Positions 1 to 8,408 of a DNA stretch of 64,000 nucleotides are shown in pieces. Origin of the DNA: Chelatococcus asaccharovorans (GTDB lineage Bacteria > Pseudomonadota > Alphaproteobacteria > Rhizobiales > Beijerinckiaceae). Made by a program: the position numbers and the translations under genes. The notes under the pieces were generated by a model. It was not told where the DNA came from. It saw only the letters and a program-made list of their open reading frames with translations, and did not search any database. Each line of letters starts with the position of its first letter. Position 1 is the first letter of the stretch. The stretch lies in NCBI RefSeq assembly GCF_003201475.1, contig NZ_QJJK01000013.1, positions 1 through 64,000 on the forward strand, in the 5' to 3' direction.

Positions 1-1
1 C

Positions 2-100
2 TCCTGGATCGACGCCTACAACACCCGACGACCCCACTCGGCCCTCAACGGCATCCCGCCATTCCAGAGGCTGAACAACCTTCTTGGAAACGACACCTAG
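2..100 (+). CDS. Transposase C-terminal fragment (DDE integrase-core, IS481/IS3-like), cut by the window edge
   Basis: The first 99 bases read open to a TAG stop and encode about 32 residues containing AYNTRRPHSAL followed by a short Pro- and Asn-rich tail. The YN..RPH.AL block is the typical C-terminal signature of rve-type transposases of the IS481 and IS3 groups. The gene begins outside the window, so subfamily and intactness cannot be judged. A palindromic repeat follows 25 bases after the stop. I see no convincing terminal inverted repeat. The call to transposase is firm, the IS family is only likely. Confidence 0.75.
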   Translation, partial: SWIDAYNTRRPHSALNGIPPFQRLNNLLGNDT

Positions 101-124
101 AGCACGTTGCGTTTGGATGGAATC

Positions 125-174
125 CCACGGTCATTCCGGGGCGTTGCGCAGCAACGAGCCCGGAATGACACCGT
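125..174. repeat. Palindromic repeat (REP-like)
   Basis: The arms CCACGGTCATTCCGGG and CCCGGAATGACACCGTGG are nearly reverse complementary, with a second nested stem (CGTTGC / GCAACG) in the middle. It lies between the transposase stop and the end of the SDR gene on the other strand. The CATTCC..GGAATGA arms recur in looser form near 13.7 kb, which suggests a dispersed intergenic repeat family. It may also act as a terminator. Confidence 0.7.
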
Positions 175-197
175 GGTTCCCTATAAAGTCAGCATCT

Positions 198-959
198 CTA
201 AAGGTGCCTGCCCTCATCCACCGGCACGACAATCCCTGTCGAACTGGTCAGATTGACGATGCAGGCGACAACCGCCCTCGCCACGTCGTCGGGCCCGGTG
301 ATATGGGCGAGCGGCAGCTTCTCCGCCGTCTTCTGCAATTGCTCGCGCGTTCGTCCCGGCACGAAATCCGTATCGACGCCTGCGGGAGACACCGAGAACA
401 CGCGGATGTCGGGGGCAAGCACCTTCGCCAGCGCAACGGTCAAAGCATCGACCCCTGCCTTCGCAGCCAGATAGGCGAGACTGCTGCCCAGCCCCGTCCG
501 CGCTGCGATGGAGGAGATGTTGACGATGGACGCGCCTGAACCGCGCTCCAGAAGCGGCCGGAATGCACGGACCATCGCAAACGGCCCACGAAGATTGACG
601 GTGACCGTCCGGCTGAAGATTTCATCGGTGAGGCCGGCAAGGTCGTTTGCTGGAACCGGCGTCGTTGCGCCGCCGCAGTTCACCAGCGCATCGAGCCGAC
701 CGTATTCTCTCTCAACCGCGGTCGCGGCCGCATCGATGGAAGCGGTATCGTCGATGGCGATGCGCAAGGCGCGGTGCCCGTCGCCATGGAGGCTGCGCAC
801 AACAGCTTCGGCTGCCGCGGCACGGCTGTTGTAGCCAACCACCACAGCCGATCCCATGGCCGCAAGGCGCATCGCCGTCGCCATGCCGATGCCGCTGCTG
901 GCGCCGGTCACGAGGCTGACCTTCGGCACCGCCAACGGAGGAACCCCTCCCACGTTCAT
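198..959 (-). CDS. SDR family oxidoreductase (FabG-like)
   Basis: A 253-residue classical short-chain dehydrogenase/reductase, expected to reduce or oxidise a keto/hydroxy group with NAD(P)H in the cytoplasm. The cofactor motif TGASSGIG lies at about residues 18-25, NCGG replaces the usual NNAG near residue 95, and the catalytic Ser and YLAAK (Tyr about 163, Lys about 167) are present. The ATG at 959 overlaps the TGA of the upstream acyl-CoA ligase as ATGA, so it is the last gene of a coupled six-gene operon. In a ligase/hydratase context it may act on 3-hydroxyacyl-CoA, which is inference. A longer reading upstream is open but runs through the ligase gene. Confidence 0.88.
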   Translation of the reverse strand: MNVGGVPPLAVPKVSLVTGASSGIGMATAMRLAAMGSAVVVGYNSRAAAAEAVVRSLHGDGHRALRIAIDDTASIDAAATAVEREYGRLDALVNCGGATTPVPANDLAGLTDEIFSRTVTVNLRGPFAMVRAFRPLLERGSGASIVNISSIAARTGLGSSLAYLAAKAGVDALTVALAKVLAPDIRVFSVSPAGVDTDFVPGRTREQLQKTAEKLPLAHITGPDDVARAVVACIVNLTSSTGIVVPVDEGRHL

Positions 960-2476
960 CTCTGCGTCTCCCAATAGGGCTGGCGAAGCACCTGCTTGAG
1001 GACCTTGCCGACGCTCGACCGCGGCAGGTCTTGCCTCAGTTCCACCGCAGCGATCCGCTGCATCTTGCCGAGGCGCGCATTCGTCCATGCCAGCACCTCG
1101 GCCGGGTCGAGGGCGGCCCCCGCCCGCGCCACCACCAGGCCCAGAGGCATCTCTCCCCAGCGTTCGCTCGGCACCGCGATGACGGCCGCGTCGGCGATGC
1201 CGGGATGCTCGAGCAGCTTTTCTTCCAGATCGGCCGCGTAGATGTTGAACCCGCCGGAGATGATCATGTCTTTCTTGCGGTCGAGAAGGACGAGGAAGCC
1301 ATCCGCGTCGAACATGCCGATATCACCGGTGCGGTGGAACGTGGTGCCCTCCGCATCCGTCCAGTAGAAGGCGTCGTTTGCCGCCTTGTTGCGGAAGTAG
1401 CCCGACATCATGGTCGGCGAGCGCCCGACGATCTCGCCGCGCGCGCCGGCGGGAAGGAACCGCCCGTCCTCATCGATGATCCTGATGTCGTTGCCGGCGG
1501 CTGGCCGGCCGACCGTGTGCGCCTTGTGCGGGAACGCGACGACGTCGAGGATAGAGGTGCACCCGCCCTCGGTGAGGCCATAGATCTCCAGGAAGCCCCC
1601 CGGCCACGTCTCCACCACCGCCCGCTTGACTGTCGGAGACAGCGGCGCGCCGGTGCTTTGCTTCATCCGGAAGGAGGTGAGGTCGCGCGTCCGGAAACTG
1701 GCCGCGTCCGCGATGCGCTGATACTGCACGGGCACCAGCATCGTATGCGTCGCGCGCTCCGATTCAGCGAGATCGAGGTAGTGCTCGGCGTCGAACTTCG
1801 CCATCAAGATGACCCGGCCGCCATGAAACAGCGTGGCCAGCAAGGGCATCAGCGTCGTGTTTGAATAGAGCGGCGTGGCGAGCAGCATGGTGGAACGGGG
1901 ATCGATGCCGAACAGGCTCCGCGCCGCCTGGCGGTAGCGCATCGCATGCGCATGGACGATGCCCTTGGCGCGGCCCGTCGTCCCCGAACTGTAGATGATG
2001 TTGAAGGCGGCCGCGGGATCGGCGACTTCGGCCTCCTCCAGAGGAAACTTGCCCCGCAGAGCATCCGGCAGGCCCTCACCGGGGTCGACCGCAACGATCG
2101 GCATGGCATCGAGATCATGCAGCATCGGCAGGCTGTCACGATGCGCAACAATGAGGTCGGGGGTACTGTCGGCGATCATGCCGGCAAGCGCATCACGATG
2201 GGCCGAAACCGGCAGCGGCACCGCGCATCCGCCGGCCGCGATGGTGGCGAGATAGGCGATCACGAGTTCGACGCTGGCGCCTCCCAGAAGGCCGATGCGC
2301 CCGCTTCCGTCCTTGAGCGCCGGCGCCAGACTTGCGGCGGTGGCGAGCACCCTCTCCCGCAGGTCTCCCCAGCTCACCCCCGTCCCGTCGCAGCGCAGGG
2401 CCTCGTCGTGAGGACGCTGCAACGCATGGGCGAGCACGGTCGCGACGAGGCTGCCTTCATGTCCGGCTGCGGTCAT
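956..2476 (-). CDS. Class I adenylate-forming acyl-CoA ligase
   Basis: A 506-residue AMP-dependent synthetase that should activate a carboxylic acid as acyl-AMP and transfer it to CoA. The P-loop YSSGTTGRAKG is at about residues 162-172, the A5 motif YGLTEGG follows, then TGDIGMFD and the hinge DRKKDMIISGG, and the C-terminal Lys of SSVGK (about 491). All core motifs are intact and the length is normal. It resembles benzoate/cyclohexanecarboxylate- or medium-chain acyl-CoA ligases, but the substrate cannot be read from sequence. ATGA overlaps join it to MaoC upstream and the SDR downstream, so the three probably act successively on the same CoA thioester. Confidence 0.9.
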   Translation of the reverse strand: MTAAGHEGSLVATVLAHALQRPHDEALRCDGTGVSWGDLRERVLATAASLAPALKDGSGRIGLLGGASVELVIAYLATIAAGGCAVPLPVSAHRDALAGMIADSTPDLIVAHRDSLPMLHDLDAMPIVAVDPGEGLPDALRGKFPLEEAEVADPAAAFNIIYSSGTTGRAKGIVHAHAMRYRQAARSLFGIDPRSTMLLATPLYSNTTLMPLLATLFHGGRVILMAKFDAEHYLDLAESERATHTMLVPVQYQRIADAASFRTRDLTSFRMKQSTGAPLSPTVKRAVVETWPGGFLEIYGLTEGGCTSILDVVAFPHKAHTVGRPAAGNDIRIIDEDGRFLPAGARGEIVGRSPTMMSGYFRNKAANDAFYWTDAEGTTFHRTGDIGMFDADGFLVLLDRKKDMIISGGFNIYAADLEEKLLEHPGIADAAVIAVPSERWGEMPLGLVVARAGAALDPAEVLAWTNARLGKMQRIAAVELRQDLPRSSVGKVLKQVLRQPYWETQR

Positions 2477-2934
2477 CTCTCGTCCTCGATCAGGATGATG
2501 CTGCGTGCCACGAGCGCGGGCTTGTCCGATCCTTCGATCTCGACCGTCGAATCGATCTCGATGCGCGTGCCCGATGCCTGGCTGGTCGCCTGAACGGGTG
2601 TCATCGTCAGGCGGACGCGACTGCCCACCGGAACCGGCGCAAGGAAGCGCACCCGCTCGTAGCCATAGTTGAAGCCGCGTCCGCGCCTGCGGATCTCAAA
2701 AATCTCGCGTTGCAGCCATGGAATGAGCGACAGGATGTAGACGCCATGCGCGATGGTCCTGCCGCCGGGCATATCGCGCCCGGCCCGCACAGGGTCCGTA
2801 TGCATCCAGTTGTCGTCACCCGACAGCCGCGCGAAATCGTCGATGTTCTTCTGCGTGATGGCGAACCACTGGGACGACCCGATCGGCCGGCCGGCATGCG
2901 CGTTGAAATCCATCGCGTGGTCGACCGTCAGCAC
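2473..2934 (-). CDS. MaoC-like (hot-dog) enoyl-CoA hydratase
   Basis: A 153-residue single hot-dog protein of the MaoC/(R)-specific enoyl-CoA hydratase family. The hydratase signature is visible as the acidic stretch SGDDNWMHTD (about residues 38-47) followed by PGGRTIAHG. It probably adds water to an alpha,beta-unsaturated acyl-CoA. Translation appears to start at GTG (2932-2934), seven bases inside the end of the quinone oxidoreductase gene and preceded by AGGAAG. Its TGA overlaps the ligase ATG. A second, unlinked MaoC gene lies at 6916-7374, so the locus has two hydratase-type enzymes. Confidence 0.88.
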   Translation of the reverse strand: MLTVDHAMDFNAHAGRPIGSSQWFAITQKNIDDFARLSGDDNWMHTDPVRAGRDMPGGRTIAHGVYILSLIPWLQREIFEIRRRGRGFNYGYERVRFLAPVPVGSRVRLTMTPVQATSQASGTRIEIDSTVEIEGSDKPALVARSIILIEDER

Positions 2935-3959
2935 GGGACGGCTTCCTGGCCATGAGGGATCGCTTCAGCCGATTGTGGATCGACCGCGAGGACCACCTTG
3001 CCGATCTGCTCGTTGCGATCGAGCAGCGCATGCGCGGCGCGCACCTCCTGCCAGGGAAAGACGGCATGGATGCGCGTCACCATGCGTCCCTGTTCCAGAA
3101 GCGGCCAGACATGCCGCACGAGTTCCTCGGCGATGGCGCCCTTGTAGGAAGCAGGCCGCGGCCGCAGCGTCGATCCGGTCAGCGTCAGCCGGCGCCGGAC
3201 GACGGCACGAATATTGACCTCCGCGGTCTCGCCGAGGTGGCTCGCTATGAACACGAGCCGCCCATCGGGCCTGAGAAGGTCGAGCTGCTTTTGGGTATAG
3301 GGACCGGCCTGCGCGTCCAGCACGACATCGACGCCCTCGCCCTCCGTCAGCCGCCTGACGTCACCCTCCCAGTCGCCGCGATAGTCGATGGCGTGGTGCG
3401 CGCCCGTCTCCACGCAGACCCGGCGCTTCTCCTCCGTCCCCGCCGTGGCGATGACGGTGGCGTCACGGAGGTGGCGGGCGATCTGGATGCCGGCGAGGCC
3501 GACACCACTCGTCCCTCCCTGGATGAGGAGGGTCTCGCCTCTGGCGAGCCGGGCCAGCCATATGATGTTGTTCCAGGCGGTGAAGTAGACCTCCGGCAAC
3601 GACGCAGCCTCGACGAATGTCAGGCCACGCGGGACGGGCAGGCATTGGAGAGCCGGAACCGCGCAATATTCGGCATAGCCACCGCCGTTCGCGAGTGCGC
3701 ACACGCTGTCGCCCGGCTCCAGCCTGTCGACGCCCTCCCCCACCTCTTCCACGATCCCGGCAATGTCCAATCCGGGAAGCGGCGAGGCCCCGGGCGGCGG
3801 TGGATAGAGGCCGCGCCGTTGCTGGATATCCGGGCGGTTGACGCCGGCGGCAATGACCCGGACGACCACCTCGCCCGCCGCGGCCCGCGGGCGCGGAAGA
3901 GCGATCATCCGCAACACCTCGGGGCCGCCCGGACGCTCGATCTCGATCGCCTTCATCAT
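2928..3959 (-). CDS. Zinc-independent quinone oxidoreductase (MDR, PIG3-like)
   Basis: A 343-residue medium-chain dehydrogenase/reductase of the NAD(P)H:quinone oxidoreductase type. The nucleotide-binding motif GGTSGVGLAGIQIA is at about residues 148-161, and no structural or catalytic zinc ligand cluster is seen. The end RIHAVFPWQEVRAAHALLD matches the PIG3 branch. The ATG at 3959 is preceded by GGGAGGAGG; an upstream in-frame ATG at 3998 would overlap the preceding gene and lacks this site. It sits 26 bases after the FAH-family gene. It may reduce a quinone or enone produced by the pathway, which is inference. Confidence 0.88.
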   Translation of the reverse strand: MMKAIEIERPGGPEVLRMIALPRPRAAAGEVVVRVIAAGVNRPDIQQRRGLYPPPPGASPLPGLDIAGIVEEVGEGVDRLEPGDSVCALANGGGYAEYCAVPALQCLPVPRGLTFVEAASLPEVYFTAWNNIIWLARLARGETLLIQGGTSGVGLAGIQIARHLRDATVIATAGTEEKRRVCVETGAHHAIDYRGDWEGDVRRLTEGEGVDVVLDAQAGPYTQKQLDLLRPDGRLVFIASHLGETAEVNIRAVVRRRLTLTGSTLRPRPASYKGAIAEELVRHVWPLLEQGRMVTRIHAVFPWQEVRAAHALLDRNEQIGKVVLAVDPQSAEAIPHGQEAVPC

Positions 3960-3985
3960 GCCTCGGCCTCCTCCCGCCAATCGCT

Positions 3986-4972
3986 TCAGCGTACCCAATC
4001 GTGGACGATGGGATTGGATAGCCGGCCAAGTCCATCGATTTCCACGTCCATGACGCCCGTCAGCTTATGCATGTTGACGGAACGATGCCCGTTGGGGAAC
4101 TTGCCGACACCTTTGGCGGATGTGCCGAAGCAGATCACGTCTCCGGGCTCCAGCGTGAAATAGGCGCTCGCCTCGGCCACCACCTCCTCGACCTTGAAGC
4201 GGTAGCTGGCCGTCGAATCGACCGCGAAGGGCTCTCCGTCCAGCCAGCCCTTGACGGTCAGGTTGTTCGGATCGGCGACCTCATCGGCCGTCGTCAGCCA
4301 GGGTCCCATCGGGCCGAAGGTGTCGCTCGCCTTCGAGCGCGTGTGATAGACGAAATAGACATCGCGATCGTCGTCGCCGTGGCGGTTGCGCCAGCCGAGG
4401 TGGTGCGGGCGGATAAGGTCCGGCTCCCGCGTGGTGGCGATCGAATCCAGCCCGAACTTCAGGCCATGCGAGGTCACGTCGTTGACGATCGTGTAGCCGA
4501 AGATCGCCGAGCGCGCCTCCTCGACGCTGATCTTGCGCGCACGGCGGCCGATGACGGCCGCCAGTTCCAATTCCGGTATGGTTTCGCCGTAATGCTCTTC
4601 GATGATCACCGGCTTGTTGTGCCCCGTCAGGCAGGACGGCGCCTTCAGGAAGAAGTTGGGAACGCCGGGGTCGCGATGCGCTGCCTTGCGAATGCCCATA
4701 TTGTTGAAGGCAACGCCGAGAACCTTCGTGGGACGCGGCTGGGCCGGCAGCCAATCGATTGACGCCTCATCGAGAGCGGCGGCGGATCCCTTCGCAAGGG
4801 CCGTGCGCGCGCGCTCAAGCTCCTCCTCTCCGCCTTCGATCAGCGCGTTGAGCGACGCTGGCGCCTCGCCGAGATCGGCGCTGGCATAGAGCTCCGCGAG
4901 AGGAACCACGCCCGCCCCGGTCAGCGTGACAAGCGTCGGCTTGTTCTCATGGTTGATGGTGCCAAACTTCAC
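3986..4972 (-). CDS. Fumarylacetoacetate hydrolase family protein
   Basis: A 328-residue FAH-superfamily enzyme, a metal-dependent hydrolase, decarboxylase or isomerase of beta-diketo or 2-oxo acids. The C-terminal FAH domain begins at VLGVAFN (about 84) and holds the metal-ligand ELE (about 134-136), then DVTSHGLKFG and the EPGDVICFGTS strand near the end. Translation probably starts at GTG (4970-4972) behind AGGAG at normal spacing. The nearest ATG-like starts upstream give an improbable Pro-rich leader. The gene follows DUF6282, consistent with ring-cleavage product breakdown. The substrate is not determinable here. Confidence 0.88.
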   Translation of the reverse strand: MKFGTINHENKPTLVTLTGAGVVPLAELYASADLGEAPASLNALIEGGEEELERARTALAKGSAAALDEASIDWLPAQPRPTKVLGVAFNNMGIRKAAHRDPGVPNFFLKAPSCLTGHNKPVIIEEHYGETIPELELAAVIGRRARKISVEEARSAIFGYTIVNDVTSHGLKFGLDSIATTREPDLIRPHHLGWRNRHGDDDRDVYFVYHTRSKASDTFGPMGPWLTTADEVADPNNLTVKGWLDGEPFAVDSTASYRFKVEEVVAEASAYFTLEPGDVICFGTSAKGVGKFPNGHRSVNMHKLTGVMDVEIDGLGRLSNPIVHDWVR

Positions 4973-5107
4973 GGGTGTCTCCTGAGTTCCGGTTTTGACG
5001 GGCGCCGGCGGCCGACGCGGTTGGGCCAAGGCCTCCCGCGCGCGGGGCGCGTTTGCAGGCGGCCCGAATTTGCTCGGTCTGCCGCTGTCAGCGCGCCTGC
5101 GACGCGA

Positions 5108-6043
5108 TCAGCTCTCCAACCCGACCAATCTGGCGGGATTGTCCTTGACCATGGTTCGGACATCGTCTTCCGAGAAGCCGAGCGCCAGACACAGCTTGAT
5201 CGCCTGCCGCATGCCCTCGACAGGCGTCGGATTATCCACCTGGCCGAGATCCGAACCGATCGAGGAATGCTTCACGCCGGCAGCGAGGACGTGCTCCTTC
5301 AGTTCCTGCGGCGAAAACACGTTGAAGCGGGAATCGATATAGAGGCAGGCCGACTGTTCGATCAGCGCACCGAGCTCGGCAAGCTGCGTGATGTCCTCAT
5401 AGGTAAAATGAAGCCCGTACATGGGGTGGTTGACGAGAAGCCGCTTCACACCGCGTCGCTTGGCTTCCTCGAACAGCGTCCAGATCTCCGAAATATGGAG
5501 ATGGCCGGAGGACAGAATGGCATCGAATTCGGCGACGGAATCGAGGATCTCTTTCACCTCGTCCAGGAGTTCGCCATAGGCGTCCACGACGGATAGCCCG
5601 GGCGAGGGCTTCAGCGCCACATTCGACGCGAGCCGCGACTTGCGGCGCGAGCTGCGGATATGATTGGCCGACTGCGCCGTCGGCATCCAGATCAGCTTTG
5701 CGCCCATCTTGAGCTGAGCGTCCACGACGAAAGGGTTCAGCCCGCCGACCGAGTTGTTGAGGACAAGGCCGCTGTACATCGCGACGCCGAGATGGCCGAT
5801 CATCCGGTCCATGATCGGAATGAAGGGCGCGACGGAATAGTGATGATCCTTGAAGAGAATGCCGCGCATGCCGGCGGCGGCCGCCTCTTCCGTCGCCTGA
5901 AAGTGGTCTACCTGGCGGGGCATGGTCGACGGTCCGGAATGCACATGCAGGTCCACCGCGCCTTTGAGCAGGGCATCCGCAGCCGCATCGTCAATCGTCT
6001 CGATCAACGCGCGTGCCTCATCCCGATAAGTCCCCGAAGCCAT
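5108..6043 (-). CDS. DUF6282 family protein (metal-dependent amidohydrolase-like)
   Basis: A 311-residue protein with a DLHVHSGPS motif at about residues 31-39, FKDHHYS at about 64-70, SSGHLHISE in the middle and NHPMYG later. This His pattern is typical of TIM-barrel amidohydrolase-like proteins annotated as DUF6282. No reaction is established for the family as far as I know. The ATG at 6043 follows GGGAGG; the open frame continues upstream through the antisense of the IclR gene and is not used. It is the first gene of the operon, read from the divergent promoter shared with IclR. It probably hydrolyses an amide, lactone or ester, which is inference. Confidence 0.82.
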   Translation of the reverse strand: MASGTYRDEARALIETIDDAAADALLKGAVDLHVHSGPSTMPRQVDHFQATEEAAAAGMRGILFKDHHYSVAPFIPIMDRMIGHLGVAMYSGLVLNNSVGGLNPFVVDAQLKMGAKLIWMPTAQSANHIRSSRRKSRLASNVALKPSPGLSVVDAYGELLDEVKEILDSVAEFDAILSSGHLHISEIWTLFEEAKRRGVKRLLVNHPMYGLHFTYEDITQLAELGALIEQSACLYIDSRFNVFSPQELKEHVLAAGVKHSSIGSDLGQVDNPTPVEGMRQAIKLCLALGFSEDDVRTMVKDNPARLVGLES

Positions 6044-6115
6044 TCTTGTCCTCCCTGTGTCGTGCAAAACCATAGAGGTTGACACTTCGCGGCCACAACG
6101 TGAGGATCGGCCGCG

Positions 6116-6130
6116 TTCCGTGCAGCGGAA
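6116..6130. promoter_or_regulatory. Candidate IclR operator
   Basis: The inverted repeat TTCCG-TGCAG-CGGAA lies in the 99-base divergent intergenic region, immediately before the IclR start. IclR-family operators are often short palindromes with GGAA/TTCC half-sites. Its position would allow autoregulation and control of the operon starting at 6043. The site is seen in the sequence, its function is inferred. Confidence 0.4.
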
Positions 6131-6142
6131 TGGGGGAGTAAT

Positions 6143-6919
6143 TTGGCAATCCGATCGATAGAGCGCGCCATGACGGTGCTGCAGGAAATGAACATGCAGC
6201 CCTACACGTCGATCGCCCATCTGCACGCGCGCACGGGACTGCCCAAGGCGACGTTGGTGCGCATCCTGCAGACGCTGGAGGGACTGGGCTATGTTGAAAA
6301 CGATCCCCGGCTCGGCGGCTATCAGGTCAGCGCGCTGGTGGGGTCGCTCAGCTCGGGTTTCCACAAGGAGCCGATGGTCGTCGAGGCGGGCCGGCCGTGG
6401 GCGGTGGCGATCACGCGCAAGTATCAGTGGCCCGTTTCGATCTCGCTTCTCGACCGCGATGCCGTCGTGGTCCGCTTCAGCACCGTGCCCGACAGTTCGA
6501 TGTCGCCCTTCCACAAGACGGTGAACATGCGGCTTGCCCTGCTGACGCGCGGCATGGGACTGGCCTATCTGGCCTTCACGCCAAAGGAGGAGTTCGACCT
6601 TATCATCGAGATCCTGCGCCGTTCGCAGGATCCGGAGGACAGCCTGGCGCATAATCCGGCGAGGCTGAACCAGCTGATCGAAAAGGTGAGGCAGCGTGGT
6701 TATGCCTCGCGGGTCCGGCATGTGGAGCCGAGGAACTCCAACACCATCGCCGTGCCGATCATGAACGATGCTGGCCGTGTCGTCGCAAGCCTCGGGCTGA
6801 CCTATTTCACCGCCGCCTTCTCCGAAGCAGAGGCGTGCGAGCGCTACGTGGCGGTTCTCAAGTCCACCTCCGCGGAGATCACGCGGGATCTCACCCGGAT
6901 CAGAAATTCATTCATTTAG
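6143..6919 (+). CDS. IclR family transcriptional regulator
   Basis: A 258-residue regulator with an N-terminal winged helix-turn-helix (about residues 1-60, containing SIAHLHARTGLPKATLVRIL) and a C-terminal IclR effector domain ending in PRNSNTIAVPIMNDAGRVVAS-type sequence. The start is TTG, supported by GGGGGAG four bases upstream; no ATG is suitably placed. It is divergent from the six-gene operon and its 3' end overlaps the convergent MaoC gene by four bases. It probably senses an aromatic or organic acid and controls the neighbouring catabolic operon. Confidence 0.9.
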   Translation: MAIRSIERAMTVLQEMNMQPYTSIAHLHARTGLPKATLVRILQTLEGLGYVENDPRLGGYQVSALVGSLSSGFHKEPMVVEAGRPWAVAITRKYQWPVSISLLDRDAVVVRFSTVPDSSMSPFHKTVNMRLALLTRGMGLAYLAFTPKEEFDLIIEILRRSQDPEDSLAHNPARLNQLIEKVRQRGYASRVRHVEPRNSNTIAVPIMNDAGRVVASLGLTYFTAAFSEAEACERYVAVLKSTSAEITRDLTRIRNSFI

Positions 6920-7374
6920 ACGCGGGCCGGCACCGGGCGGCGGGGTACCCGGCCGAGGGAGACCATCGTCATGACCACCTCGTCATCCTGGTTGGTCACG
7001 CTGACCTGCGTGCGCACGACGCCAAACCCTGGCCGCGTCTTGCTGCGATCGGTCTCCACGACGGTGCGGACCACGCGCAACCTGTCGCCCGGCCGGACCG
7101 GGCGACGCCAGCGCAGCTCATCGATGCCCATGCCCACCACGGGCGTTTCGCCGTAGCCGCCGGCCTCGACGAAAACGCGCATGCTCAGCGCGGCAATCTG
7201 CCAACCGCTGGCGATGACGGAGCCGAAAGGCCCGTCTGCGGCCTTTTCCGGATCGATATGGATCGGCTGCGGATCGTAGTCCCGCGCATAACCGATGATT
7301 GCGTCCTGGCTGAGCGTGAACGGCTCGCTCGCCCAGGTTTCGCCGATTGCGAAATCCTCGAAATAGCGTCGCAC
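6916..7374 (-). CDS. MaoC family dehydratase (second copy)
   Basis: A 152-residue hot-dog hydratase-like protein. The signature ARDYDPQPIHIDPEKA is at about residues 30-45 and is followed by GSVIASGWQIAAL, equivalent to the G.IASG helix of MaoC domains. The GTG start (7372-7374) sits eight bases after AGGAGAG; the open frame extends upstream without coding character. It is convergent with IclR, with a four-base overlap. It differs strongly from the MaoC gene at 2473-2934, so it is not a recent duplication. It probably acts on an enoyl-CoA in the same or a linked pathway. Confidence 0.85.
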   Translation of the reverse strand: MRRYFEDFAIGETWASEPFTLSQDAIIGYARDYDPQPIHIDPEKAADGPFGSVIASGWQIAALSMRVFVEAGGYGETPVVGMGIDELRWRRPVRPGDRLRVVRTVVETDRSKTRPGFGVVRTQVSVTNQDDEVVMTMVSLGRVPRRPVPARV

Positions 7375-7943
7375 GCTGTTGTCTCTCCTTTGTCCTGGAA
7401 TGAAGGGCCGGGTGACCGTCATTCCCCTCCCCGCCGGCCCATCCACCGTGTCGGCTTTCCAAAGTGGAGGTTGAACGGCCGCGCGGACCGCGCGCAAGCG
7501 ACTGACCGCATCCGTTCCGGTTGGCGGAACGAAGACACAACAGGGTTTGATCGAAATCGACTTATCCGCCATCCCTTCAAGCCGGTCCGTGGGCGTGGCT
7601 GACAGCGACGGGAAGAGGATTGCGGGATCCGCCGATCGGGCAAGGATCCTTGAGCGATCGCGGCCCCTGACGCAGGGCCCTCGTCCAACGTCTTCGCCCA
7701 TCGTCTTTCCTATGGCGACGCGCGTAGCGGACGCGGGAAAGAGCCAGTCTGCGGAATAGCACGGTGAGGCCGCTCGCCGGTAAGATCACACCGCCGGCGT
7801 CTGTCTTGCAGGATGGCCCGGCTCACGACTATGCATTCCGGCAACGGTCAGACATTGGTTTCGGCGAGGGATTTCGCCACAGGTCGTAAAACAAGATCGG
7901 GAGGATAAATCTTGAACCACCAGTTTGAAGACAGGCCGGCGGC
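7375..7943. other. Gene-free divergent region upstream of tctBA
   Basis: This 569-base stretch separates MaoC from TctB. Open frames here have no recognisable protein similarity. A TTG-started 12-codon frame (7912-7947) preceded by GGGAGGAT ends in a TGA that overlaps the TctB ATG, so it could be a coupled leader peptide. No operator palindrome stands out. Promoters for both neighbours must lie here. Confidence 0.5.
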
Positions 7944-8405
7944 ATGACGATCAACTCGGAACTGCTGGCAGCTCTGCTGTTTCTCGTCTTCGGCGCGGCC
8001 GCCGTGCTGCTGGGATGGGGGTATGGGCTCGGAACCCCCTCGCGGCTGGGCACCGGTGCGATGCCGGTGCTGGTCGGCGGCGTGCTGTGTGTTCTCGGTA
8101 TCGCCCAATTCGCCAACGCCACGAAGGCCGCCCGCGCCCGCCAGCGACTCCCCAGGGCCTTCTCGCGCGCGGAGGTCCGGCCGCTGCTGCTCGTGCTGGG
8201 CGCGGTGCTGGCCTTCGCCGCGCTCGTGATCCCGGCGGGCCTCATCCCAGCCTTGGTTGTCCTGATCGCCATCGCCTGGTCCGCCCAAAGCGGCGGACAG
8301 AGGTGGGAGATCGCGGGTGCCATGGTCACCGTGATTGCCCTCATCATCGCCATCTTCAAGCTTGGCCTTGGTCTTCCGATCAGGCTCTTCCCCGCAGGGT
8401 TTTAA
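7944..8405 (+). CDS. tctB: Tripartite tricarboxylate transporter TctB family protein
   Basis: A 153-residue small membrane subunit of a TctABC secondary transporter. Four hydrophobic segments are visible, at about residues 7-27, 40-58, 75-110 (two close segments) and 122-140, matching TctB. A PSRLGTGAMP motif after the first segment is typical of the family (G.GxxP). It precedes tctA by three bases. The transporter imports carboxylates with a periplasmic TctC protein; a TctC candidate lies at 11493-12467. The ATG overlaps the stop of a possible 12-codon leader. Confidence 0.85.
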   Translation: MTINSELLAALLFLVFGAAAVLLGWGYGLGTPSRLGTGAMPVLVGGVLCVLGIAQFANATKAARARQRLPRAFSRAEVRPLLLVLGAVLAFAALVIPAGLIPALVVLIAIAWSAQSGGQRWEIAGAMVTVIALIIAIFKLGLGLPIRLFPAGF

Positions 8406-8408
8406 GCC

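Noticed and set aside
6044-6721. Long N-terminal extension of the DUF6282 frame
   Set aside because: It runs antisense through the IclR gene and has no similarity; ATG 6043 has a good ribosome-binding site.
198-7374. Homogentisate/tyrosine pathway because of FAH and MaoC
   Set aside because: No homogentisate dioxygenase or maleylacetoacetate isomerase gene is present, and FAH-family membership alone does not define the substrate.
7375-7701. Upstream extension of the second MaoC gene
   Set aside because: Arg/Pro-rich, no domain, and a good GTG start with AGGAGAG lies at 7374.
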